Shown piece by piece: positions 1-10,622 of a stretch of DNA of 64,000 bases. The notes beneath the pieces are model-generated. The model saw only the letters and a list, made by a program, of their open reading frames with translations, had not been told where the DNA came from and did not search any database. The position numbers and the translations under genes are program-made. The stretch covers positions 879,949 through 943,948 of the forward strand of contig NZ_LMNF01000002.1 of the NCBI RefSeq assembly GCF_001422485.1, read 5' to 3'. Source of the stretch: Agreia sp. Leaf283 (GTDB taxonomy: Bacteria; Actinomycetota; Actinomycetes; Actinomycetales; Microbacteriaceae). Each line of letters starts with the position of its first letter. Position 1 is the stretch's first letter.

Positions 1-113
1 TCGTGCCGAACGTCGTGTTCCCGACGGCGATCGAGACGATCGACGGGGTGCGCTTCGTGTTCTACGGCATGGCCGACTCGAAGATCGGGGTCGCGCGGCT
101 CGACAGGCGCTGA
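1..113 (+). CDS. C-terminal end of a GH130-type glycoside phosphorylase (partial)
   Basis: Only the last 36 codons lie in the window, ending in TGA at 111-113. The visible peptide contains VPNVVFPTAIE and then FYGMADSKIGVARL. This matches the usual C-terminal strand of GH130 enzymes (beta-mannosyl phosphorylases/hydrolases), where a V-F-P-T-G block is followed by Y-G-A-A-D. Family assignment from such a short tail is moderately secure; the substrate cannot be judged. The gene is convergent with the amylosucrase gene, with four bases between the stop codons. Confidence 0.6.
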   Translation, partial: VPNVVFPTAIETIDGVRFVFYGMADSKIGVARLDRR

Positions 114-117
114 GCGG

Positions 118-1998
118 CTACAGCCTGAGCCACACGAACTGGTGCGGTTCCAGCACGAGATCGGTCCATAGATCGACCGTGCTGGCCGTCACCAGGTCGT
201 CGGCCGTCGGGGGCAGCCCGGCCAGCGTCTCCCGCGTCACGGTCTGCGACGTCTCGGCGAAGTTCGCCAGCACCACCACCGTCGACGGCACACCGTAGAA
301 CGTACCCGTGCGCTGGTAACCCAGCACGTGCGGATTGTTCGTGCCGAAGGCCACGAGGTCTCCCCCGGCGAACTCCGGGGTCGCCTGCCGCACGGCGATC
401 AGGTGACGCAGTCTCAGGTAGATACCCCCGGCATCCGTCGTCGCATCGAGCCGCGACGCGTAGCGGTCGGCCGGGTAGCGCGGCCGCCCCACCCAGCGGC
501 TGTCGCCCTGCTGGCCGGGCACCTCGAGCTGGCCGTAGTCGTTCAGCTGCCCCACCTCGTCGCCGAGGTACAGCAGCGGAATGCCGCCGGTGCTCAGAAT
601 GATCGAGTGAGCCAGCACGATGCGATAGATCGCCTCGTCATCGCCCGCCTCGAGCCCGGCGAGGGATGCCGTGGTGCCCGACACGCGCGCATCCCCGGTC
701 TTCGGGTTCTCCTGGAACGGCGCACCGCGCGAGAAGCTGCCATCGAAACGGTTGACATAGAACGCGTTGAGAAAGCGTCGATGATCGAAGCCGTCGATGC
801 CCAGCTCGCGGGCGTCCTCGTCGGCGAAGGTCCAGCCGATGTCGTCGTGGCTGCGCACGTAGTTGACCCAGGCCGTTCCCGGTGCGATGGCGTGGCGGCG
901 CTCGAGGGCCTGCGACAGCAGACCCACCTCCCTCGTCGCCAGCGAGTTCCAGATGAGTGCCATCTGCAGGGGGTTGTAGCTGAGCTGGCACTCCTCGAGA
1001 GAGATGTACTGAGCGACCTCGTCGGGGTGCACGATGGCCTCAGACTTGAACAGCAGCGAAGGCGCGGCGATGCGGCACACGGCGTTGAACGCCTGCAGCA
1101 GCAGATGCGCTTCGGGCAGGTTCTCGCTGGGGGTGCCGAGGCGTTTCCAGATGAAGGCCACCGCGTCCATGCGCACCACGTCGACCCCGGCGTTCGCCAG
1201 AAAGAGCAGCTCGCCCGCCATGGCCCGGAAGACCGCGGGATTCGAGTAGTTCAGGTCCCACTGGAACGAGTGGAACGTCGCCCAGATCCATCGCCCGTCG
1301 CCCAGCTGCACGAACGAGCCGGGATGGTCGTCGGGGAAGATCTCGCGCACCGTCTGCTCATAGGCATCCGGCATCTCGCGGTCGGGGAAGATCCAGTAGA
1401 AGTCCTCGAACTCCGGGTCGCGGGCGAGCGCCTTCTGCGCCCACTCGTGCTCATTCGAGGTGTGGTTGAAGATGAAGTCGATCACCAGCGAGATGCCGTG
1501 TCCGCGCAGCTCGGCCGCGAGCTCGGTGAGCTGCTGCATGGTTCCGAGCGACGGGTTCACCTGCCGGTAGCTCGACACCGCGTAGCCCCCGTCGGAGTTC
1601 TCGCTCGGCGCGAGGAACAGCGGCATGAGGTGCAGGTAGGTGAGGCCCATTTCGACGAAGTACGGGATGCGATCGCGGATGCCCGACAGGTCGCCTGCGT
1701 AGAGGTCGACGTAGCAGACACCGCCCAGCATGCGGTTCGACTGGAACCAGCCGGGGTCGGCCGCCCGCTTCGCGTCGAGCGTCCGCAGGTCGGCCGGGCG
1801 AGACTGCCACGACTCGGCGAGTTCGCCGACGAGGGATGCGAGATGGCCGGTCACCCTCGGATCGTCGCCGTAGATGCGGGTGAAGAGCGACTGGAGCCGA
1901 GGGAACTCCGCATCGAAACGCTCCGAGAATCCCTGCCAGTCGGCATCCGATGTGTCGGGGCGGCGCGCGCCGTCACGATGCTCGGTCATTGTCGTCAT
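118..1998 (-). CDS. Amylosucrase (GH13 alpha-glucosyltransferase)
   Basis: Predicted to cleave sucrose and transfer glucose to a growing alpha-1,4-glucan, releasing fructose in the cytoplasm. Length (626 aa) and motif order match GH13 subfamily 4. VIDFIFNH is region [10 protein letters not shown] carries the nucleophile Asp278. LFKSEAIV carries the acid/base Glu320. VRSHDD carries His384/Asp385. The sucrose-pocket motif [10 protein letters not shown] is also present. I chose the ATG at 1998 because GGGAG lies five bases upstream; a GTG six codons earlier is in frame but lacks a ribosome site. The gene is divergent from the alpha/beta hydrolase at 2059. Trehalose synthase is an alternative for generic GH13 proteins, but these motifs favour amylosucrase. 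Confidence 0.88.
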   Translation of the reverse strand: MTTMTEHRDGARRPDTSDADWQGFSERFDAEFPRLQSLFTRIYGDDPRVTGHLASLVGELAESWQSRPADLRTLDAKRAADPGWFQSNRMLGGVCYVDLYAGDLSGIRDRIPYFVEMGLTYLHLMPLFLAPSENSDGGYAVSSYRQVNPSLGTMQQLTELAAELRGHGISLVIDFIFNHTSNEHEWAQKALARDPEFEDFYWIFPDREMPDAYEQTVREIFPDDHPGSFVQLGDGRWIWATFHSFQWDLNYSNPAVFRAMAGELLFLANAGVDVVRMDAVAFIWKRLGTPSENLPEAHLLLQAFNAVCRIAAPSLLFKSEAIVHPDEVAQYISLEECQLSYNPLQMALIWNSLATREVGLLSQALERRHAIAPGTAWVNYVRSHDDIGWTFADEDARELGIDGFDHRRFLNAFYVNRFDGSFSRGAPFQENPKTGDARVSGTTASLAGLEAGDDEAIYRIVLAHSIILSTGGIPLLYLGDEVGQLNDYGQLEVPGQQGDSRWVGRPRYPADRYASRLDATTDAGGIYLRLRHLIAVRQATPEFAGGDLVAFGTNNPHVLGYQRTGTFYGVPSTVVVLANFAETSQTVTRETLAGLPPTADDLVTASTVDLWTDLVLEPHQFVWLRL

Positions 1999-2046
1999 CG
2001 TTTCTCCCTCACGCACACTGCCAGCACTCTACCGATCACTCCTTAG

Positions 2047-2058
2047 TACCCTCTAATA
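2047..2058 (+). promoter_or_regulatory. -10 box of a likely leaderless mRNA (alpha/beta hydrolase)
   Basis: TACCCT at 2047-2052 is followed by exactly six bases and then the ATG at 2059. There is no Shine-Dalgarno sequence. The spacing places the transcription start at or next to the A of ATG. Confidence 0.4.
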
Positions 2059-3045
2059 ATGAGCAGGCGTCGCCGATCGGAACCCCAGACGAATTCCTCC
2101 ACCGAGGTCACCGTCGATCGCGTGTACGACGCAGAGCTCTACGTGCGCGTCAGCACCATCGGCAAGACCGGTGACCGGCCGTTCGTGCTCGTTCCGGGCA
2201 TCGGCGTCTCGAGCAACTACTTCGAGCGACTCGCCCCCAACCTCAACCGCTTCGGCCCCGTGCACGCGCTCGACCTGCCGGGATTCGCGGGCGTGCCGCA
2301 CCCGAAGTCGGCCCTGAGCATCCGGGGCTACGCCGATCTGGTGGGCAGGGTCATCGACGAACTCGACCTGATCGACCCGATCGTGGTCGGGCACTCGATG
2401 GGAACCCAGATCGTCACCGACCTCGCCTCTCGCCGGCCCGACATCACCACGCTGGTGCTCATCGGCCCCGTGGTGAACCCCGCGGAGAGGCGCATTCCCA
2501 CTCAGGCGCTGCGCTTCCTGCAGTCCGCGTGGCACGAGCCCGGTAGGGTCAAGTTCCTCGCCGTCAGCTCGTATCTACTGTGCGGCTTCAAGTGGTTCTT
2601 CCGGGTGCTGCCGCGCATGATGCGCTTTCCGATCGAAGACCGACTACCGCTCGTTCAAGCGAACACCCTCGTCATCCGCGGAGAACACGATGCGGTGGCG
2701 CCCCGCGACTGGGTCACCCGGGTGGGCGAGCTCCTCCCCCACTCCCGCAGCTGGGAGATGCCCGACTCCGCGCACTCGGTCATGCACGCCCACGCCGACG
2801 AGGTGGCGCGTCTCTGCGTGGCGTTCGCCGAGCATCCGGGAACCGACGACGACACCCTGCGCACCTACGACCTGTCGGCCGACGACATCCCCGACGACGA
2901 AGACGAGAAGCCGCCCGCGGATGCCGCCAAGGCTGTCGCGGGTCGGGTCACAGAGACGGTCGGAATTCTCGCGCACGACGACGAGACCATCGCCCGCGGC
3001 AAGACGATGCACGCCGAGTCGATGGGCGACCCCGACGAGAAATGA
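2059..3045 (+). CDS. Alpha/beta-fold hydrolase
   Basis: A 328-aa cytoplasmic protein with the alpha/beta hydrolase core. The nucleophile elbow GHSMGTQ is near residue 114. An HG-like oxyanion segment VLVPGIGVSSNYF is near residue 45. The acid/His pair is probably Asp in IRGEHDAVAP and His in DSAHSVMH. The last 70 residues form an acidic tail (DDIPDDEDEKPP) not typical of the fold. The substrate cannot be predicted. It is transcribed alone, divergent from amylosucrase and convergent with ndh, from which a shared hairpin separates it. Confidence 0.8.
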   Translation: MSRRRRSEPQTNSSTEVTVDRVYDAELYVRVSTIGKTGDRPFVLVPGIGVSSNYFERLAPNLNRFGPVHALDLPGFAGVPHPKSALSIRGYADLVGRVIDELDLIDPIVVGHSMGTQIVTDLASRRPDITTLVLIGPVVNPAERRIPTQALRFLQSAWHEPGRVKFLAVSSYLLCGFKWFFRVLPRMMRFPIEDRLPLVQANTLVIRGEHDAVAPRDWVTRVGELLPHSRSWEMPDSAHSVMHAHADEVARLCVAFAEHPGTDDDTLRTYDLSADDIPDDEDEKPPADAAKAVAGRVTETVGILAHDDETIARGKTMHAESMGDPDEK

Positions 3046-3048
3046 CGA

Positions 3049-3078
3049 AGCGCCCGCCCCCTGGAGGGAACGGGCGCT
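3049..3078. terminator. Bidirectional terminator hairpin between the hydrolase gene and ndh
   Basis: AGCGCCCG at 3049-3056 pairs perfectly with CGGGCGCT at 3071-3078 across a 14-base loop. It sits between two convergent stop codons (3045 and 3102). There is no long U tract, as is common in actinobacteria. Confidence 0.6.
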
Positions 3079-3101
3079 CTCGCCTTCGAGCTGCTGCTCG
3101 G

Positions 3102-4568
3102 TTACTTGGTGTCGACCGGGTCGCCGCCGCCGACCACGATCGGAGCGCCCTCGGGCGAGGGCAGGCTCTTCTCGGCGGTCTTCTTGGCGGGCGCGCGCTT
3201 GGCGGCGGGCCTCTTGGCCTCGGCTGCGGGCTCGGCGGGCGCTTCGGCTGCAGGGCGGGGACGCGAGGCGAACGCCTCGAACGCTGCGCGCGGGTGAACC
3301 CGGGCCTCGAGCGACGCGATGTCGCGGCCGAGCACGAAGTTGAACACCCAGTTGCCGATCACACGGATCTTGCGCTCCCACGTGGGCATGGCGAGTCCGT
3401 GGTAACCGCGGTGCATGAACCAGGCCGGGAGGCCCTTGACGGCGATCTTGCCCGACTGGAACGCACCGACGCCGATGCCGAGGCCTGCGACGGCTCCGAG
3501 GTTCTTGTGGTTGTACTCGACGAGCTTCTCGCCGCGCAGCTCCGCCACGATGTTCTTGGCCATGAGGCGCCCCTGGCGAACCGCGTGCTGTGCGTTCGGC
3601 ACGCAGAAGCCGCCGACGCCGCCGCCCGAGAGGTCGGGGACAGCCGACACGTCTCCGGCGCCCCAGGCGTCGGGCACGATGTTGTCTGCGGTGCCCACGC
3701 GAAGGTCGGGGCGAACCTGCAGGCGCCCGCGCTCCTCGATGGGAAGATCGGTGCCCTTGAGCATCGGGCTCGCCATGACGCCGGCGGTCCAGATGATCGT
3801 GTCGGACTCGAAGCTGTCGCCGGTCGAGAGCTCGATGACTCCGTCGACGGCCGACTTGAGCTGCGTGTCGAGGTGGATCTCTGCTCCGCGCTCGGCCAGG
3901 TTCTTGATGACCCAGAGGCTCGTGGGCAGCGAGACCTCGGGCATGATGCGGCCCATCGCCTCGATGAGGTGGAAGTGGGTGTCTTCGAACTTGATCTCGG
4001 GGTACTGCTTGAGCAGGCCGCTGACGAACGAGCGCAGCTCGGCGAAGATCTCGATACCGGCGAAGCCACCGCCGACCACGACGATGGTGAGCAGGCGGTC
4101 GCGCTCGGGGCCGGCAGGCAGGCCCGCCGCCTTGTCCATGTTGGTGAGGATGCGGTCGCGGATGGCGACGGCCTCCTCGATCGTCTTGAGGCCGATGGCC
4201 TCGTCGGCGACGCCCGGGATCGGGAAGGTGCGCGAGACGGAACCGGCGGTGACGACGATCTGGTCGTAGGCGAACTCGTAGGGCTCACCGATGTTGGGCG
4301 TGATCGTGGCCGTCTTCGACGCGTGGTCGATGCCGGTGACCTTGGCCGCGACGATCTCGGTCTTCTTCAGGTGACGACGCAGGGGAACGATCGCGTGCCG
4401 CGGCTCGATGGAGCCGGCAGCCACCTCCGGCAGGAACGGCTGGTAGGTCATGTAGGGAAGCGGGTCGACGACGGTGACCTCTGCTTCGCCGGGCCGGAGC
4501 CACTTCTCGAGTTTCCATGCGGTGTAGAAACCGGCATAGCCGCCGCCGACGATCAGAATTCTGGGCAC
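3102..4568 (-). CDS. ndh: Type II NADH:quinone oxidoreductase (NDH-2)
   Basis: Non-proton-pumping flavoprotein that passes electrons from NADH to menaquinone at the inner face of the membrane. The N-terminal FAD-binding motif is VGGGYAGFYTAWK. The second Rossmann motif is VVVGGGFAGIEI (near residue 165). AWGAGDVSAVPD is the FAD-contacting signature. The amphipathic C-terminal region (WERKIRVIGNWVFNFVLGRD) is typical of actinobacterial NDH-2. After about residue 425 comes an Ala/Pro/Lys-rich tail, longer than in most relatives. The start is GTG at 4568, with AGGAGA nine bases upstream. It lies 38 bp downstream of the S8 peptidase gene on the same strand, so it may be the last gene of the eno-ftsB run. 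Confidence 0.9.
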   Translation of the reverse strand: MPRILIVGGGYAGFYTAWKLEKWLRPGEAEVTVVDPLPYMTYQPFLPEVAAGSIEPRHAIVPLRRHLKKTEIVAAKVTGIDHASKTATITPNIGEPYEFAYDQIVVTAGSVSRTFPIPGVADEAIGLKTIEEAVAIRDRILTNMDKAAGLPAGPERDRLLTIVVVGGGFAGIEIFAELRSFVSGLLKQYPEIKFEDTHFHLIEAMGRIMPEVSLPTSLWVIKNLAERGAEIHLDTQLKSAVDGVIELSTGDSFESDTIIWTAGVMASPMLKGTDLPIEERGRLQVRPDLRVGTADNIVPDAWGAGDVSAVPDLSGGGVGGFCVPNAQHAVRQGRLMAKNIVAELRGEKLVEYNHKNLGAVAGLGIGVGAFQSGKIAVKGLPAWFMHRGYHGLAMPTWERKIRVIGNWVFNFVLGRDIASLEARVHPRAAFEAFASRPRPAAEAPAEPAAEAKRPAAKRAPAKKTAEKSLPSPEGAPIVVGGGDPVDTK

Positions 4569-4606
4569 AGTGAAAGCTCTCCTAGGGGGAAGGTGTTGTA
4601 GTTAAT

Positions 4607-5872
4607 CTACTCCCTGCGCCGCACGCGCCGAACATGCACCACTGCCGCCGTGATGATCACCGCGAGAAGCATCAGGAACACGGAGATCACTGCGATGGGA
4701 ATTCCGTTCATCGTCAGTTTAGCAACGCTCGGCCACCAGGACGCGGCCCGGTCGGTGGTCTTGCCCGGCTCGTCGGTCTCGGGAGCCGCTATGACCTTCG
4801 GGCCCGCACCCGACGCATCCGGCGACGGCCTGTAGGTCGCGATCCACTGGGCGAGCGATCCCATGGGGTTGTCGGTGACCGCCGGAACGTCGGCCGTGAC
4901 CGCCGCCTCGGCGTTGATGAGACCGTAGCCGTAGATCGGGCCGGGCACCGGGTCGCCCTTGGGCGTGGCCGTGCTGACGATGCGGTTGATGACCCCGGCG
5001 ACGTCGAGGTCGGGATGTGCCGCGCGCACCAGCGCGACGAGGCCCGACACGATGGGCGTGGCTCCGGACGTGCCCGCCCAGGTCACGTATCCGCCACCCG
5101 GAACGACCCCGACCAGCTGCTCGCTGGGCGCGGAGACGGCGATCGTGATGCCCTGACTCGACGCGTCGAAGCTCGCATCGCCGTCGCGGTCGACGCCGGC
5201 GACGGTCAGAACACCGGGGATGGTGGCGGGAGCACCGACCTCGGTGGTTCCGCTGCCCCGGTTGCCGGCGGCCGCGACGATGACCACGTCGTGGTCCGCC
5301 GCGTAGAGGAAGGCGTCGTCCCAGCTCGTGGGCCAGTCGAGGCTGTTGCGGGTGAGCGACATGTTGATGACGTCGGCGCCGTTGTCGACGGCCCAGCGAA
5401 CAGCGTTGGCGATCTGGTCGTCCGTCCCCACGACTCCCGCGCCCAGGGCGACGCTGATCGAGAGCAGGGAGGCTTCTGGAGCGACGCCGATCACGCCGTC
5501 GTTGCCGCCTGTTCCGCGGCCGGCGATCAGCGATCCGACCATCGTTCCGTGCTCGTCGTCGTCTCCGACCGGTGTCTGTCCGTCGGCCGTGCCGATTCCC
5601 GAGACGTCGGTTCCGCCGACGACGGCGCCCGACAGGTCGGCGACCGATCCGTCGACCCCGGTGTCGATCACGGCCACGGTCACGCCCGCGCCACGGGTCG
5701 TGTTCCAGGCCGCCTGCACGCCGTAGTCGGCGAGCCAGTACTCGGCGCTCCGCACCGCGTCGGCGTGGGCCGTTGGCACGTCGCCAATCGGGGCGACGGC
5801 GAGGATGCCGGTGGCGAGCGCCGCCGAGATCGCCACGACCCGGAGGGGTGACGTGCGGCGGCGTTCACTCAC
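4607..5872 (-). CDS. Membrane-anchored subtilisin-like S8 serine protease
   Basis: Exported protease of 421 aa. It has an N-terminal signal peptide (cleavage probably after AHA), an S8 catalytic domain and one C-terminal membrane helix (IPIAVISVFLMLLAVIITAA) with an Arg-rich cytoplasmic end. The triad is Asp70 (VAVIDTGVD), His108 (DEHGTMVGS) and Ser269 (GTSGATP). The oxyanion Asn is in VAAAGN. The layout resembles mycosins, but no type VII secretion genes are nearby. The start is GTG at 5872, whose GTGA overlaps the stop codon of the DUF501 gene. An ATG eight codons upstream would lie inside that gene and before the basic n-region. Its place behind ftsB and DUF501 suggests a cell-envelope role. 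Confidence 0.85.
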   Translation of the reverse strand: MSERRRTSPLRVVAISAALATGILAVAPIGDVPTAHADAVRSAEYWLADYGVQAAWNTTRGAGVTVAVIDTGVDGSVADLSGAVVGGTDVSGIGTADGQTPVGDDDEHGTMVGSLIAGRGTGGNDGVIGVAPEASLLSISVALGAGVVGTDDQIANAVRWAVDNGADVINMSLTRNSLDWPTSWDDAFLYAADHDVVIVAAAGNRGSGTTEVGAPATIPGVLTVAGVDRDGDASFDASSQGITIAVSAPSEQLVGVVPGGGYVTWAGTSGATPIVSGLVALVRAAHPDLDVAGVINRIVSTATPKGDPVPGPIYGYGLINAEAAVTADVPAVTDNPMGSLAQWIATYRPSPDASGAGPKVIAAPETDEPGKTTDRAASWWPSVAKLTMNGIPIAVISVFLMLLAVIITAAVVHVRRVRRRE

Positions 5873-6387
5873 GCGATCGCCTCGTAGTCGATGCACTCGC
5901 AGACCGTCGGCGACCAGCGTCCGCGCTCGAGTGCGAGATCACCGATCGGGTTCACTCCGGGGCCGGCCGCGAGGGCGTGTCCGGCGAGGGCGTGCAGACA
6001 TTTGACACGCACGGGCATTCCGCCGGCCGAGACCCCGGCGAGCTCGGGAACGACCTCGATGCCCTCCCTGTCGGCGATGTACGTCTCGTGCGCGGTCTGG
6101 TACCGGGCGCGCAGCTCATCGTCGTGCGGCAGCATGTCTTGGAACTCGGCCATGACCTGCGTGGCCTCGAGCGCCGACATCGCGGCGGTGGCAGCGGGGT
6201 GGCTCAGGTAGTAGAGAGTGGGGAACGGCGTTCCGTCTTCGAGGCGGGGCTTGGTGGCCACCACCGTCGGGGCGCCGCACACGCAGCGCGCCGCGATGCC
6301 GATGACGTTGCGCGCCGGGCGTCCGAGCTGCGCAGACACCGTGGCGACGTCTTTCTCGGTCGGCGGATCGAAGGGAGGGGTCGTCAC
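5869..6387 (-). CDS. DUF501 domain-containing protein
   Basis: A 172-aa soluble protein of the DUF501 family, which in actinobacteria usually sits between ftsB and a Ppx/GppA-type or peptidase gene; its function is unknown. It is Cys-containing (RCVCGAP near residue 33 and CECID at the C-terminus). I set the start at GTG 6387. It overlaps the ftsB stop codon in a GTGA tetramer, and the protein then begins TTPPFDPPTEKDV, as expected for the family. Translational coupling runs on both sides, to ftsB and to the S8 protease. Confidence 0.82.
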   Translation of the reverse strand: MTTPPFDPPTEKDVATVSAQLGRPARNVIGIAARCVCGAPTVVATKPRLEDGTPFPTLYYLSHPAATAAMSALEATQVMAEFQDMLPHDDELRARYQTAHETYIADREGIEVVPELAGVSAGGMPVRVKCLHALAGHALAAGPGVNPIGDLALERGRWSPTVCECIDYEAIA

Positions 6388-6935
6388 TGGATCGTTCCGG
6401 ATTCCTGGAGTTGTTCGGGGGTCTGGGTGCTCAGTCCCGCGCCGACGCCCGACGAGAAGATCGCGCCGAGCCAGTCGACCTTGGTGTTCTGGATGTCGGT
6501 GCTCACGGGCGTCTCGTCGACCGGCGCGGTCGGGGCCTGGTCGTCGATCACCAGGAAGCTCGTCTCGCCCGGCATGACGAAGTAGAGCCTCTCGCGTGCC
6601 TGCGCCTTGATGTACGCGGGGTCGCTCCATCTCGCCACCTCGGAATCGAGCTGGGCGTTCTGGGACTGCTTGTCGGCGACCGACTGCTGCAGTGCGGCGA
6701 GCTGCTGCCGTTGCTCGATGTAGAGCCGCAGGCTGGGAGCCAGCACGACGACGAACACGATGAGCACGCCGAGGATCACGAAGGTGAGACCCGAGACGCG
6801 GAAGCTGTGCTTCTGCGGCGAGGTGCTGCGGGAACGCGGAATGCGCGCACCCCGGGGGGTGCGCGCATTCCTCGGCGCCGATGCGTCGTGCGACGAGGGA
6901 GCCCCAAGGGGCATGCCCAGTGTCGGCTTGCGCAT
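6384..6935 (-). CDS. ftsB: FtsB/DivIC-family septum formation initiator
   Basis: Bitopic cell-division protein of 183 aa. A basic Pro/Arg-rich cytoplasmic N-terminus (about 45 residues) precedes one membrane helix (VSGLTFVILGVLIVFVVVLA, residues about 48-67). A coiled coil follows (EQRQQLAALQQSVADKQSQN), then the family motif WSDPAYIKAQARERL, which leads to the C-terminal PGE segment. It presumably acts with FtsQ and FtsL homologues at the septum. It sits 42 bp downstream of eno, a conserved actinobacterial arrangement. The basic N-terminus is encoded by a perfect 16-bp inverted repeat, listed separately. Confidence 0.88.
   Translation of the reverse strand: MRKPTLGMPLGAPSSHDASAPRNARTPRGARIPRSRSTSPQKHSFRVSGLTFVILGVLIVFVVVLAPSLRLYIEQRQQLAALQQSVADKQSQNAQLDSEVARWSDPAYIKAQARERLYFVMPGETSFLVIDDQAPTAPVDETPVSTDIQNTKVDWLGAIFSSGVGAGLSTQTPEQLQESGTIQ
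6838..6871. repeat. Perfect 16-bp inverted repeat inside the 5' end of ftsB
   Basis: Arm GGAATGCGCGCACCCC (6838-6853) and its exact complement (6856-6871) are separated by two bases. The stem lies within codons of the basic N-terminus, shortly after the ftsB start, and could form a very stable mRNA hairpin between eno and ftsB. Confidence 0.8.
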
Positions 6936-6977
6936 CGAGCGCCTTTCGTTCGGGTGGCTTCTGCTGCCGGTGAGGCT

Positions 6978-8818
<1,841 letters not shown>

Positions 8819-8822
8819 CAGA

Positions 8823-10475
8823 TTACCGTTCTCTCACCGTAGGGCTCGAGCCGGTGCGGGGCGTCGCTCCGACCTCGTCGGCGCTGACGGCCACCAGGGT
8901 GTCGGCCGGGGTGTCCGTCATCTGCTCGAGAGCGGTCTTCGTGCCGAGCGGTTTGGCGGGCAGCAGCGCGATCGCGATGACCGTGATGACGGCCAGCGGA
9001 ATCGCCAGCATGAACACGTCTCCGATCGCGTGGCCGTAGGCGGCTTCGACGATCACGCGCACCGGGGCCGGCAGTGTGCTCAGATCGGGGATCGCTCCCC
9101 CGCTCAGCCCCTGGGCGGCCTGCGCCCCGGCCGCGCCGAGCGTCGTCAGTCCGTCTTTCACGAACTGCGCCACCTGCGTGCCGAGCACGGCTCCCATGAC
9201 CGAGACTCCGATCGTTCCTCCCAGGCTCCGGAAGAACGCGACCGACGCACTGGCCACACCGAGTTGGCGGGGATCTACAGAGTTCTGCACGACGAGCACG
9301 AGGTTCTGCATGACCATTCCCACACCGGATCCCATGATGAACATGAAGACCGCGACGAGAACGTAGCTGGTGTCGTAGCGCAGCGTCGACATCAGCGAGA
9401 CGCCGATGGTGAGCAGGATGGATCCGGTGACCATGTAGCGCTTCCACTTGCCGGTGCGGCTGATCAGCTGGCCGACGATGGTCGAGGAGACGAGCACGCC
9501 TCCGATCATGGGGATCGTCAGCAGACCCGACTCCGTCGGCGTGGCGCCGCGGGCGAGCTGCATGTACTGGCCGAGGAAGACGCTGGTGCCGAACATGGCC
9601 ACACCGACGGAGATGCTGGCGATGACCGCGAGCGTGAACGTGCGGTTCGTGAAGAGCGTCATCGGGATGATGGGCTCCTTCACCGTGAGCTCTACCCACA
9701 CGGCGAGGCCGAGAAGCACGATGCTTCCGCCCACCATGAGGTAGCTCTGCCACGAGTTCCACTCGAAGTTGTTGCCCGCGAGCGTGACCCAGATGAGCAG
9801 GAGCGAGACGCCGGCCGCGATCAGCACCGCGCCCAGGTAGTCGATGGTGACCTTCTTGCGGATCTTCGGCAGCTTCAGAGTGAACTGCAGCAGGATGATC
9901 GCCGCGACGGCGAAGGGCACGGCGATGTAGAAGTTCCAGCGCCATCCGATCGAGTCGGTGACGATGCCGCCGACCAGCGGCCCGCCGACTGTGGCTACGG
10001 CCATGACCGCGCCGAGCAGCCCCATGTACTTGCCGCGCTCACGAGGGCTGATGATGTCGGCCATCACGACCTGCACGAGGGCCGTGAGTCCACCGGCACC
10101 GAGGCCCTGCAGAACGCGGAAAACAATCAGCGTGCCCGTGTCCTGCGAGAAGCCGGCCAGCATCGACCCGAGGGTGAAGATGACCAGCGAGATCTGGATG
10201 AGCAGCTTGCGGTTCGTGAGGTCGGCCAGCTTGCCCCAGATGGGCGTCGACACGGTCGTGGCGAGCAGGGTGGCCGTGACCACCCAGGTGAACGCGGCCT
10301 GGTTGCCGTTGAGGTCGCCGATGATCTTGGGCAGCGAGCTCGAGACGACGGTCGAGGCGAGAAGGGCGACGAACATGCCGAGCAGCAGACCCGACAGCGC
10401 CTGAAGGGTCTGGCGCTGGGTCATGCCGGTCGATGCGGTGCCGGGTTGAGATTCGGCGATGGAACGAGTGGACAC
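8823..10475 (-). CDS. MFS drug-efflux transporter, DHA2 (EmrB/QacA) family
   Basis: Proton-driven exporter of about 550 aa with 14 predicted membrane helices, the length and pattern of DHA2 transporters. The motif GKLADLTNRKLL matches the loop 2-3 signature. LGAVMAVATVGGPLVGG matches the antiporter motif C in helix 5. WRWNFYIAVPF is typical of EmrB. I chose GTG 10475 because GGGAG lies four bases upstream. The ATG at 10508 has no ribosome site and would add 11 residues. The promoter and operators lie just upstream, and the marR gene follows. Confidence 0.85.
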   Translation of the reverse strand: MSTRSIAESQPGTASTGMTQRQTLQALSGLLLGMFVALLASTVVSSSLPKIIGDLNGNQAAFTWVVTATLLATTVSTPIWGKLADLTNRKLLIQISLVIFTLGSMLAGFSQDTGTLIVFRVLQGLGAGGLTALVQVVMADIISPRERGKYMGLLGAVMAVATVGGPLVGGIVTDSIGWRWNFYIAVPFAVAAIILLQFTLKLPKIRKKVTIDYLGAVLIAAGVSLLLIWVTLAGNNFEWNSWQSYLMVGGSIVLLGLAVWVELTVKEPIIPMTLFTNRTFTLAVIASISVGVAMFGTSVFLGQYMQLARGATPTESGLLTIPMIGGVLVSSTIVGQLISRTGKWKRYMVTGSILLTIGVSLMSTLRYDTSYVLVAVFMFIMGSGVGMVMQNLVLVVQNSVDPRQLGVASASVAFFRSLGGTIGVSVMGAVLGTQVAQFVKDGLTTLGAAGAQAAQGLSGGAIPDLSTLPAPVRVIVEAAYGHAIGDVFMLAIPLAVITVIAIALLPAKPLGTKTALEQMTDTPADTLVAVSADEVGATPRTGSSPTVRER

Positions 10476-10520
10476 GGAACTCCCAAAAGAAAACTCCCCA
10501 CCGCTCATCGATGAGGAGAA

Positions 10521-10565
10521 AGTTGACTAGCATCAACTATAACAAGGTAGTTGCTAAAACGCAAC
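10521..10565 (-). promoter_or_regulatory. Promoter with two palindromic operators for the MFS-marR operon
   Basis: Reading the minus strand, -35 TTGCGT (10564-10559) and -10 TATAGT (10541-10536) are separated by exactly 17 bp. Inverted repeat AGTTGA-6-TCAACT (10521-10538) overlaps the -10. GTTGC-6-GCAAC (10550-10565) overlaps the -35. This is the geometry of MarR repression; either neighbouring MarR protein could be the ligand. Confidence 0.65.
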
Positions 10566-10590
10566 GACCCCCGGATTTCTCCGGGGGTCG
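10565..10590 (-). terminator. Intrinsic terminator of the upstream marR gene
   Basis: An 11-bp perfect stem, CGACCCCCGGA/TCCGGGGGTCG, has a GAAA tetraloop on the minus strand and is followed by TTGCGTTTT. It stops transcription from 10623-11066 before the MFS promoter. Confidence 0.8.
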
Positions 10591-10622
10591 TAGGGCGTGG
10601 GCCCGTGTGGCGGCGAAACGAG

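Noticed and set aside
328-2046. Long open frame on the plus strand (572 codons)
   Set aside because: It lies fully antisense to the amylosucrase gene, has an Arg/Val/His/Glu-rich composition with no recognisable fold, and reflects GC-driven loss of stop codons.
4607-5872. Mycosin of a type VII secretion system
   Set aside because: The protease layout is similar, but no EccB/C/D/E or WXG100 genes are present, so only a generic S8 protease is claimed.
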